Of a stretch of DNA of 45,114 nt, positions 38,648-45,114 are shown piece by piece. Source of the stretch: JBBTVI01 sp038063315 (GTDB taxonomy: Bacteria; Patescibacteriota; Minisyncoccia; Sungbacterales; HO2-52-23); assembly GCA_038063315.1 (NCBI GenBank), contig JBBTVI010000013.1, positions 1-45,114 on the forward strand, read 5' to 3'. The notes under the pieces were generated by a model that was given only the letters and a program-made list of their open reading frames with translations, made no database searches and was not told where the DNA came from. The number at the start of each line of letters is the position of its first letter. Position 1 is the stretch's first letter. The position numbers and the translations under genes were made by a program.

Positions 38648-40572
38648 ACAGGGGCGTCAAGACCCCGTTCTTTCGCAATGAGTTTTTGCTCAAAACGAAA
38701 GTAGAGGTAGGACGCAAGCAAAAGCACTACGCCGAGCCCGATAAACGAAATAATGCGATAGAGCGTCTGGAGATTGGCAAGATCAATCAAAAAGACCTTA
38801 AAGATCGTTATGCCGAAGAGGCCAAGCGCGGCCCAGCGCAAATTCCGCGCGGTGCGGAGAATTCCTATGGTGATGAGCGCTGTCGCATATAGCGCCCAGA
38901 ATACGGAAATGCCGGCGTTCGCTTGATTCATCAAAGAATGGTATTTTGTGTCGCCGGCGAGTTGCATCTGCGGCGGCGGCCTGTATTGCGGTATTTGACG
39001 CCCAAAGCGGTCGCGGATCATGGTTGAGGGCCGTAATGACTCTTGGCGGCGTACCTCTTCTTCCAGCGCATAGACGCGTTTGTCAAAAAACGAATCAATC
39101 TCGAGCGTTCCGAGGATCAGGAAAAGGATGAGTGCGGCTCCGCCAAAAAGAAACGGGAGTCGCCGTTGGGTCTCGTCGATCGCGGCGACCGCACTCTTCA
39201 TCCAATACCACGAGCTGGCTGCGGAGAGAATGGATGCGGCATACGCGAGGAAGCGCGCATTGAAAATCGGCGTATAGTCAATGATGCGCTCAATGCGGCT
39301 TTCAAGGCCGATGAGCCGAAAAAGCGCAATGGCATAAACCGTCGCGCCCGCGGCATAAAGATACTTTTCTTTCATCCGGACGCCGGTCCAGATCAATAGC
39401 GCGGCTTCCGCGGCCCAGCCGATTGTAATTGCATTGCCCTCGAGCTCGAGGGGGATCGCGATCGTGAGGAAACCAACGGCGATCCCTCCCAAAAAAAGCG
39501 GCAGGCGTCGGTCGTCGCTTCGCAGCCGAAGCGCGGCCGAGGCGAATGCGATATAGACCGCGGCGAGCGCGGCCGCGATAAACCCGAGCGCGTCCTCGTA
39601 GACGCCGTTATTTAAGAGCCAGTATATCCATCCGAAAAACCAGACGGGATTGATTGTCAGGATAAAAAGGTCGCCGAGGTCGCTTTGCTTTTTCGCGACG
39701 AGATTGGAGGCGGCCATAATAAACACATAAAGCGCCCAAAAGATGGTGAGGATTCCGACGGTAAAAAGAAGTTTGTCCGGCCCGTAGTGAGCCGCGTACC
39801 ACCCGGAAAAATTGAGGACCGTCCCGATGAATCCGATGAGCGACAACGGATGCCATTTTCGGAAGAGCGCGATTGCAAGAACCCCGGCATTCAGAATTAC
39901 GAGGTATGAAAAGAACGTCATATCCGCCGGGACCGCGGTGGAAACCAAATAGGGTGTCAGGAGTCCGCCGGCCAGGGCAATCATCGCGAGTTCCATCCCG
40001 TCGCTCCATAGAGCCAGCAAAACGCCGAATGCCGTGACCATGCACATGAAAAAGAATGTCGTTTCTTGGCCAATGAAATGGTAATACCAGAACGCGCCGT
40101 AGACGGAGAGATAGTATAACCCTAATCCCCCGCCGGAGAGAATAAAAGAGTATTTCGGATATTTCTTCCGGGCGATCTCTCCCAAAACCACGAGGGTTGT
40201 CGCGCCCAAGAGGCCGAGTATGATACGTCCGGTCTCGCCGATGAGGTTATTTTCAAAAGCGTACTTGAGAAAAAAACTCACTCCGAAAAGAATGGCGACA
40301 ACCCCCGCGATTCCCAGCCACCATTGTCCGATTGCGGACTCCATATTTTTATCTTTGCGGGGCCGCAATGAATCCAAAATATCCAAAACCCCCGTGCGCC
40401 GGGGCGCCTCTTGCATCGTTCCCACAACATAGGACGGTGGTGGAGGCGGGCTTGTTTGTTGCGGCATTTGCGAACGCGCGATCTCCGTTGCCGTCGCAGA
40501 AATTCCCAGCCGTGTCTCAACCCTGGCGAGGCGCTGCTCGATGTCAGATAATTTTTTTGTTACATCTTCCAT
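38644..40572 (-). CDS. DUF2339 family polytopic membrane protein
   Basis: A 642-residue protein with an N-terminal coiled coil (MEDVTKKLSDIEQRLARVETRLGI, 1-24), a Pro-rich linker and some 16-20 membrane helices; the start IGQWWLGIAGVVAILFGVSFFLKYAFENNLIGETGRIILGLLGA is typical of DUF2339. A soluble loop with RRQESLRPSTMIRDRFGRQIPQY occurs near residue 520, between helices. Function unknown in all bacteria I know. Overlaps the DUF3999-like gene at an ATGA; a family A element lies 12 bp before the start, so the promoter of the pair may be inside that element. Confidence 0.85.
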   Translation of the reverse strand: MEDVTKKLSDIEQRLARVETRLGISATATEIARSQMPQQTSPPPPPSYVVGTMQEAPRRTGVLDILDSLRPRKDKNMESAIGQWWLGIAGVVAILFGVSFFLKYAFENNLIGETGRIILGLLGATTLVVLGEIARKKYPKYSFILSGGGLGLYYLSVYGAFWYYHFIGQETTFFFMCMVTAFGVLLALWSDGMELAMIALAGGLLTPYLVSTAVPADMTFFSYLVILNAGVLAIALFRKWHPLSLIGFIGTVLNFSGWYAAHYGPDKLLFTVGILTIFWALYVFIMAASNLVAKKQSDLGDLFILTINPVWFFGWIYWLLNNGVYEDALGFIAAALAAVYIAFASAALRLRSDDRRLPLFLGGIAVGFLTIAIPLELEGNAITIGWAAEAALLIWTGVRMKEKYLYAAGATVYAIALFRLIGLESRIERIIDYTPIFNARFLAYAASILSAASSWYWMKSAVAAIDETQRRLPFLFGGAALILFLILGTLEIDSFFDKRVYALEEEVRRQESLRPSTMIRDRFGRQIPQYRPPPQMQLAGDTKYHSLMNQANAGISVFWALYATALITIGILRTARNLRWAALGLFGITIFKVFLIDLANLQTLYRIISFIGLGVVLLLASYLYFRFEQKLIAKERGLDAPV

Positions 40573-40584
40573 TTGATTGTTTTA

Positions 40585-40737
40585 CTAAACTTTAGCAAAT
40601 TCTCTTGATGGGCTTTCAAATACGTTGATGGAGGCGTATGAGGAGGTTTAACCTCGTAAGCGGCTTACGAGGTTAAACCTCCAATGAGTACATGTCTTCT
40701 GGATTGTATCGTTTTCGGGAAATTTGCCAAAGTTTAG
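40585..40737. mobile_element. Family A MITE-like element, copy 2
   Basis: 153 bp with terminal inverted repeats CTAAACTTTAGCAAATTC and the complement of CTAAACTTTGGCAAATTTCC. The central perfect 19-bp hairpin (40642-40682) and flanking 70 bp are almost the same as in copy 1 (10320-10477), in opposite orientation. Both flanks show TTA. The stop codon TAA of the 175-aa gene is inside the terminal repeat. It is the complete intergenic space between that gene and the DUF2339 gene. Confidence 0.82.
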
Positions 40738-41261
40738 TTAACGCCATCCGGGCAACATCGCAACATCGTGATTAGAAATAATGCCATAAGAATTGGAATC
40801 ACGAGTGAAATGATCCATGACATAAAAGTTCCTCGCGCGACATAGACGGAACGGCGGCGGAGCAGAAAGTATAAAATAAGTGGGGTCGCAATGTAAACAA
40901 TGCCGTCAATAATGAGGATATAATCCAAATCCCAAAAAATAAATGAGCGCCGCAATGTCGGACGAAAGAAACCGAGCAGAGAATGAGTGATAAATACGCT
41001 CCCTCCCTGTACGAAGCCGCTAAGAAGAAATCCGGCGCCGTAGCGTGCCGCTTTCTGCCAAAATGATAATTGGGGAGCGTAGGCTCTATACGCGTCAGCG
41101 GCTTTTGCTATGCGGTCGAGACGGCTTTTTTGCCATTCCCCGACCGCCACCCGGATTTCTTCATCGGGGTATCCATGCGCTTTTAATTGCCCGGTCAAAT
41201 CTTCAACGGAAAAAGCGCGACTGTTTTTTTCTAAATATTCAAGAGCGTCTTGGATGGCCAT
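40734..41261 (-). CDS. Membrane protein of unknown function with N-terminal helical domain, 175 aa
   Basis: Residues 1-50 make a helical, UBA- or winged-helix-like domain (MAIQDALEYLEKNSRAFSVEDLTGQLKAHGYPDEEIRVAVGEW), a pattern that recurs at the N-terminus of CPR membrane proteins; then about four membrane helices (around 72-92, 108-132 and 145-170) follow with a short basic loop RRRSVY. I do not know a function. The last codons run into the terminal repeat of a family A element: GVN is followed by TAA which is the second to fourth base of CTAAAC. The C-terminus could have been cut by the insertion. Minus strand, next gene downstream is the DUF2339 gene. Confidence 0.65.
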   Translation of the reverse strand: MAIQDALEYLEKNSRAFSVEDLTGQLKAHGYPDEEIRVAVGEWQKSRLDRIAKAADAYRAYAPQLSFWQKAARYGAGFLLSGFVQGGSVFITHSLLGFFRPTLRRSFIFWDLDYILIIDGIVYIATPLILYFLLRRRSVYVARGTFMSWIISLVIPILMALFLITMLRCCPDGVN

Positions 41262-41329
41262 ACGAAAAAACTGAAAATTGAAAGTATGAGGGAGTTGTCA
41301 TTGAAAGGTTCCGCAATCCATAAGGCATC

Positions 41330-41434
41330 GTCATTGCGAGGAGTCAGACGACGAAGCAATCCAGGGCTTCTGGATTGCCGCGCGCCCCCTCGACAGACTC
41401 GGGGTCGCTCGCAATGACATCTGTAATGGGTTAC
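41330..41434. repeat. Family B dispersed repeat, locus 7
   Basis: Core 41330-41418; the right terminal repeat (complement GTAACCCATTACAG, ending 41434) contains the TAA stop codon of the ccdA-like gene. The left terminal repeat is not recognisable. Confidence 0.78.
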
Positions 41435-42498
41435 TGTTTTTCGTTTTTTTTATCCTCCGTAGCAGCATCGCTGCGGAGGATGGACGCTTTGCGCTTTTCG
41501 TTTACATAATACCACCACATCGGGAATATCCACAAAAGAACCAGGACCCAATTGCCCCAGGAAAGCGGCAGACCGAGAAGTCCGGTCCCGGTTTCAAGTC
41601 CGTGGCTGTGTGGCGCGGCAACGTTGAGCCGATTCGAAATGATCCCCAAGAACCGCTCCTCCTGCGTGATTTCCTCAAGCAGCGTGTGCTGGCCGGAATT
41701 GACCCACCAGTCGTGCGTGAATAATCCGAGGATGAGAATGAACGCGGCGACGAAGACCATGCCCCAGCCGGTGACGCGTTCTATTTTGTCTTTTCGCGCG
41801 ACAAGCCACTGGAGCGCATTGACGCCGAGGACCGCGAGGAATGCTAAGAGCAAAAGAGGTAGTATGCGCCCGATTGCATGGACGAAAAACAAAAGCCATC
41901 CGTAAAAGACATCGCCGGATGCAGCAATCCGGGTTAAAAGGAGATAGGTTGCGGGATGTGGGCAGCCGACGCCGATGTTACCGAGAAAAAGCCCGAGGAA
42001 AAAGGGTTTGAGAAGATCGCTTTGACGTTGGATAAAGGCCGGAGCCGCACCGCTATATGATGGCGCGCGAAATTTTATGAGGCCTATTTCTCCAAGGGCA
42101 AAAAGATACGCGAAGATACCGGCGATAAAATAGAGCCAATTTTTGACAACTTCCAACGGTGCGCCGAGAGTTCCGATCGCGACTTCTCCGATCAGAGCCG
42201 CAAGTACGCCATACATTGATAATGTGATGGTGACACCAATACCAAAGGATAGGGCGATACCGAGGCCTTTTGTGATGCCTTTTCCCATCGACAGCGGCAC
42301 CACAACAAACGCAAGAGGGAGGGTACAAGGAAGAACGATCATCGTGAGTCCAGCTGTAAAACTGACTAAATACCAAATTGTGCCGACTGGGGACTCGGGA
42401 CTCCATAACATAAACCACAAAGCTCCAACGACAATCGTCGCAAAAAGAGAAAGCGCGATGATCGCGAGAATGGTTTTGATTTTATTGCTTTGTTGCAT
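41431..42498 (-). CDS. DsbD/CcdA-like membrane thiol-electron transporter
   Basis: A 355-residue protein with seven to nine membrane helices of the cytochrome c biogenesis transmembrane family (DsbD-beta/CcdA). The paired cysteines are seen in VLPCTLPLAF (about residue 57) and GVGCPHPATYLLL (about 180), the two that carry electrons across the membrane; here CP motifs are PC and CPHP. Proteins of this kind pass reducing power from thioredoxin to the outside, e.g. to apocytochrome, copper-site cysteines or disulfide reductases. In this region it could keep CuA-site or other exported cysteines reduced. An extracytoplasmic His-rich loop (APHSHGLETG) is near residue 296. Its TAA stop lies inside a family B terminal repeat. 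Divergent from tyrS. Confidence 0.82.
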   Translation of the reverse strand: MQQSNKIKTILAIIALSLFATIVVGALWFMLWSPESPVGTIWYLVSFTAGLTMIVLPCTLPLAFVVVPLSMGKGITKGLGIALSFGIGVTITLSMYGVLAALIGEVAIGTLGAPLEVVKNWLYFIAGIFAYLFALGEIGLIKFRAPSYSGAAPAFIQRQSDLLKPFFLGLFLGNIGVGCPHPATYLLLTRIAASGDVFYGWLLFFVHAIGRILPLLLLAFLAVLGVNALQWLVARKDKIERVTGWGMVFVAAFILILGLFTHDWWVNSGQHTLLEEITQEERFLGIISNRLNVAAPHSHGLETGTGLLGLPLSWGNWVLVLLWIFPMWWYYVNEKRKASILRSDAATEDKKNEKQ

Positions 42499-42576
42499 TG
42501 GTTTGTCGTTATCATATCATATTTGCTCGGATGCGGGAAAATTTGCTACCCTGATGTTATGCACACCAAGGGGAAT

Positions 42577-43776
42577 ATGACAGTAATCACGGATAAAAAA
42601 CGAATAAACGAAATATTCGACCGTGGCATTGTCGCGGAAATTTTGCCGTCCAGGGATGCGTTGATGGAGAAACTGTATTCAGGCGAGCGTCTCTCCATTT
42701 ATATCGGCGCTGATCCGACGTCAACCGCTTTGCATCTGAGTCACGCCAAAAATTACATGTTTCTTGAGGAGTTGCGCGCGCTGGGGCACGAGGTCATTGT
42801 TCTCATCGGCGATTTTACGGCACGGATCGGCGATCCGAGCGGCCGAAATACAGGCCGACCGCCGTTGACCGAAGAGGACGTGAAAAAAAACGTGGAGGGG
42901 TGGATGAAGCAGATCCATCCGCTGATGAATTTTGACGATAAAGACAATCCCCCGCGCCTGGCCTATAACAGCGCGTGGCTTGCCCCACTTTCTTTGAGCG
43001 ACGTGGTGGGCCTTGCGGCGCATTTTACGGTACAGCAGATGCTGGAACGCGATATGTTTGAGAAGAGGATGCGTGAGGGTAATCCGATTTATCTCCACGA
43101 ATTTTTGTACCCCCTTATGCAGGGATACGACAGCGTGGCGCTTGATGTGAATGTTGAGCTTTGCGGAACTGACCAGATTTTCAACGCGCTCGCAGGCAGG
43201 ACTCTCATGAAGCGCCTGAAGAATAAGGATAAATTTATTATCGCGGTCAATCTCATGGAAAATCCAAAGACCGGAGAGTTGATGTCCAAGTCCAAGGGCG
43301 CGGGCGTTTTTTTGGATACCGGGCCGGAAGAAATGTATGGCGCCATTATGGCTCAGCCGGACGAGATGATCGAGCCGCTTTTTATCAACTGTACGCGAAT
43401 CCCTCTTGGGGAAAAAGACGCTCTCCTGTCTGAAGGCCCGCGTCAGGCCAAGGCGCGCGTCGCTCTTGATATCGTCGCGCGTTTTTATGGGCGCGAGCGC
43501 GCCCAACGCGCCGAGGCGGAGTTTGAAAAGATATTCCGGACTGGCGGCGTTCCGGATGATATTCCGGAGATAACGATAACATCACCGGGCGAACTCGGGG
43601 ATCAATTGATCGCCGCTGGAATCATCAAGTCGAAAACAGAATGGCATCGCCTTATTGCTGATGGTGCAATCCGCAATAAAGATGGTGTTCCTCTTGCACA
43701 TTTATCTTTGATTCCGTCTTCAACGATAATCTTAAAAATCGGCAAGCGTCGCTTCGTGCGGATTGTGGTGGGGTAA
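42577..43776 (+). CDS. tyrS: Tyrosine--tRNA ligase
   Basis: A 399-residue class I synthetase. Motifs: IYIGADPTSTALHLSHAKNYMFLEEL with the HIGH-type motif as HLSH, VLIGDFTARIGDPSGR, the tyrosine-site region LYPLMQGYDSVALDVNVELCGTDQIFN, and KMSKS as LMSKSKG. A C-terminal S4-like RNA-binding domain (ELGDQLIAAGIIKSKTEWHRLIADGAI) ends the protein. Start at MTVITDKKRINEIFDRG, with AAGGGG 4-9 bp before the ATG as SD; upstream in-frame codons reach into the divergent gene and are not conserved. It is monocistronic. Confidence 0.95.
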   Translation: MTVITDKKRINEIFDRGIVAEILPSRDALMEKLYSGERLSIYIGADPTSTALHLSHAKNYMFLEELRALGHEVIVLIGDFTARIGDPSGRNTGRPPLTEEDVKKNVEGWMKQIHPLMNFDDKDNPPRLAYNSAWLAPLSLSDVVGLAAHFTVQQMLERDMFEKRMREGNPIYLHEFLYPLMQGYDSVALDVNVELCGTDQIFNALAGRTLMKRLKNKDKFIIAVNLMENPKTGELMSKSKGAGVFLDTGPEEMYGAIMAQPDEMIEPLFINCTRIPLGEKDALLSEGPRQAKARVALDIVARFYGRERAQRAEAEFEKIFRTGGVPDDIPEITITSPGELGDQLIAAGIIKSKTEWHRLIADGAIRNKDGVPLAHLSLIPSSTIILKIGKRRFVRIVVG

Positions 43777-43788
43777 GAAAATGTGAAG

Positions 43789-44094
43789 TATGGGACATGT
43801 ATTATGAATTATGGGATTTTGAATTCCTTATAGCCCCATCAAGACCGCTATTGCATGTGTTATTGCGAGGAGTCAGACGATCCCTCGCGGAGTTTCCTGA
43901 GCGCAGTCGAAGGGCTCGGGACAGGCTCCACAATCCAGGGGGAGTCGTCATTGCGAGGAGTCCTGCTGCGGGACGACGAAGCAATCCAGCATTTCTGCCT
44001 TTACGGATTGTTTCGTCGCTGCTGCTCCTCGCGATGACGATCGAAATGGATTGCCGCGCTCCCCCTCGACGGACTCGGGGTCGCTCGCAATGAC
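43789..44094. repeat. Family B dispersed repeat, locus 8 (composite)
   Basis: Several core words in tandem (TTATTGCGAGGAGTC at 43860, GTCATTGCGAGGAGTC near 43947, GTCGCTCGCAATGAC ending 44094). The left flank GTATGGGACATGTATTATGAATTATGGG repeats the left flank of locus 1 in shorter form (words TATGGG and TGTATTATG). This fills the 380 bp between tyrS and the 249-aa gene. No coding signal. Confidence 0.75.
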
Positions 44095-44156
44095 GGATGG
44101 GAGGTCGGCGGTTTATAGGTTCTTGATTGCTGATTTACATTTTTCATTTTATTTCT

Positions 44157-44906
44157 ATGCCTCGTTTTACTGTTGATCTTCGGAAAAAAGAGGGAGGGCG
44201 CGAAGCCGTAGAGGCATCCGTCGCGTCGTCGAGCGCTCCCAAAAGCGCGGCTCGCCGATCCGTGCCCGAAAAATACGAGCCAGCGCCGTTATCCGCCAGC
44301 ATTATCGATCTGAAAAAAGAGCGCGCGGCGCAAGCTCAGTCAGCGATCGGGTCTCGCGCTTCAATATCCCCGGATCAGGCCGCATCGTCTTCCGACGCAT
44401 CGGATGTCGAGTCGGATGCGGCCGAGGTCGTATCGGAAACAGGAGTGGGCGACGCGCTATTGTCATGGCGCGCGCCGGAATACCGCTGGACCGAGAAATC
44501 GCCCAATTGGTTTCTGCTGCCCGGAGGCATCGCGCTCCTATTCGTCCTCATCGGAATACTTGCACATAATTATTTCTTTGTGGCTTTTATCGCCCTTGCC
44601 TGCGCGGTCGTTATCATGTATGGTGTGCGCAGACCCCGCGACATCGCGATCGCAATACGGCCGGACGGGATACAAGCCGGGGCGGTTTTCTACCGTTTCG
44701 GAGACCTCAAATCCTTCTGGATTTTTACGGGCGAGAACGGGGCCGAGTTGTCGGTTGAAACGCACAAAAAATTCACTCCGCGCCTTGCTGTTCCGCTCGG
44801 CGCGATGGACCCAGACCGCGTCCGCGCCGTACTCAAGGAATTTTTATCCGAGGTGCGTCAGGACGAATTGGCTCTTGACGTTATCGCCCGCCGCTTCGGG
44901 TTTTGA
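44157..44906 (+). CDS. Membrane protein of unknown function, 249 aa
   Basis: A protein with a long charged, low-complexity N-terminus (about 1-110; repeated Ala, Ser, Glu and Asp), then WRAPEYRWTEKSPNWFLLPGG, two membrane helices (about 123-165), and a C-terminal soluble domain (about 170-249) with DIAIAIRPDGIQAGAVFYRFGDLKSFWIF, a PH-like pattern. The same architecture is frequent in CPR genomes, with no known function. Start: the ATG at 44157 (MPRFTVDLRKK), chosen because the preceding ten codons are AT-rich and non-conserved-looking; no SD. It is followed by a hairpin and tRNA-Arg. Confidence 0.75.
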   Translation: MPRFTVDLRKKEGGREAVEASVASSSAPKSAARRSVPEKYEPAPLSASIIDLKKERAAQAQSAIGSRASISPDQAASSSDASDVESDAAEVVSETGVGDALLSWRAPEYRWTEKSPNWFLLPGGIALLFVLIGILAHNYFFVAFIALACAVVIMYGVRRPRDIAIAIRPDGIQAGAVFYRFGDLKSFWIFTGENGAELSVETHKKFTPRLAVPLGAMDPDRVRAVLKEFLSEVRQDELALDVIARRFGF

Positions 44907-44915
44907 AGTTTGCCA

Positions 44916-44966
44916 AAGAGTGGGTCTCTTCCCCCTTCGAAAAAGGGGGATTAAGTGGGATTTGAT
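44916..44966 (+). terminator. GC-rich hairpin after the 249-aa gene, possibly a family A remnant
   Basis: CCCCCTT/AAGGGGG stem (44930-44948 region) flanked by AGTTTGCCAAAG on the left and AAGTGGGATTT on the right. The words resemble half of the 35673-35816 element. It may also stop transcription before the tRNA. Confidence 0.45.
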
Positions 44967-44973
44967 TTTTCAT

Positions 44974-45050
44974 GCGCTCGTAGCTCAATCGGATAGAGCA
45001 TCAGATTGCGGATCTGAAGGTTACAGGTTCGAGTCCTGTCGAGCGCACCA
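44974..45050 (+). tRNA. tRNA-Arg (anticodon GCG)
   Basis: A complete 77-nt cloverleaf with CCA encoded. Acceptor stem GCGCTCG/CGAGCGC, D-stem GCTC/GAGC, anticodon stem TCAGA/TCTGA with loop TTGCGGA (anticodon GCG at 45008-45010), 5-nt variable region, T-arm ACAGG TTCGAGT CCTGT. It should read CGC, a frequent codon here, and CGU by wobble. Most bacteria read these with an inosine-modified ACG anticodon instead. Confidence 0.93.
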
Positions 45051-45114
45051 AAATCTGACTTTCAATTTGACCGATTTTTTGGTTGGCGGCGCAAAGCGCC
45101 GTCCACTGATTTTG

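Noticed and set aside
10320..40737. Insertion sequence with transposase
   Set aside because: No transposase or integrase frame was found anywhere in the window; the elements are non-coding and about 150 bp.
1778..44094. The recurring GTCATTGCGAG units as CRISPR repeats
   Set aside because: They are scattered singly over the window at gene ends, are palindromic and of variable length, and have no regular spacers or cas genes nearby.
1..45114. Recoding of TGA (as in some CPR lineages)
   Set aside because: Several complete genes end with TGA at the expected C-terminus and no conserved protein needs TGA read-through.

Overview
The window reads as a chromosomal scaffold from an uncultivated Patescibacteria/CPR bacterium, probably Parcubacteria-like; this is an inference from gene content. 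Indications are a short RecO, a eukaryote-type dimeric GlyRS, peptidoglycan-binding-domain surface proteins, tightly packed core genes that mostly lack Shine-Dalgarno (SD) sequences, and standard use of TGA as stop. A run of 100 Ns at 29183-29282 is a scaffold gap inside a tandem protein repeat.

Layout. 1-9.3 kb (minus strand): one promoter at about 9.3 kb drives IleRS, RecO, a membrane-anchored Ig-like protein and GlyRS; beyond a repeat lie an M16 protease and a truncated AI-2E-type permease. The IleRS carries a complete histidine-phosphatase domain of about 200 residues inside a split zinc knuckle. 9.4-12.5 kb: two plus-strand single-gene units (an unknown protein and a second M16 protease) flank the KH-domain protein KhpA. 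12.5-20.7 kb (minus): cell envelope and chromosome segregation genes, namely MraY, a D-Ala-D-Ala carboxypeptidase, ScpB, ScpA, MurJ and a Wzy-like/TPR protein, with an 88-aa orphan between. 20.8-26 kb: a MerR-like HTH protein, RNase HI, RecJ, a TIKI/TraB-like protein and phosphoglycerate kinase.

26-42.5 kb is an accessory redox and copper region: type II NADH dehydrogenase, a queuosine-salvage protein (Qng1/DUF2419), CopZ, a cohesin-domain exported protein, CopA, a CuA-type cupredoxin, a YtkA-like exported protein, a multicopper oxidase, a DUF3999/DUF2339 pair and a DsbD/CcdA-like membrane protein. Together they suggest copper export plus copper-dependent redox work at the outer face of the membrane. 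42.5-45.1 kb: TyrRS, a CPR-style membrane protein and tRNA-Arg(GCG).

Two families of non-coding, MITE-like elements are scattered between genes. Family A has CTAAACTTTG(A/G)CA-type termini (10.3, 35.7 and 40.6 kb), one copy with a 9-bp near-perfect target duplication. Family B has a GTCATTGCGAG core and, in several copies, GTAACCC-type termini (eight loci). In two cases the terminal repeat supplies the stop codon of the neighbouring gene. A 172-bp three-hairpin cruciform sits between copZ and a remnant of a second copZ start. Several orphan genes form self-contained units with promoter, strong SD and intrinsic terminator, in contrast with the core operons.
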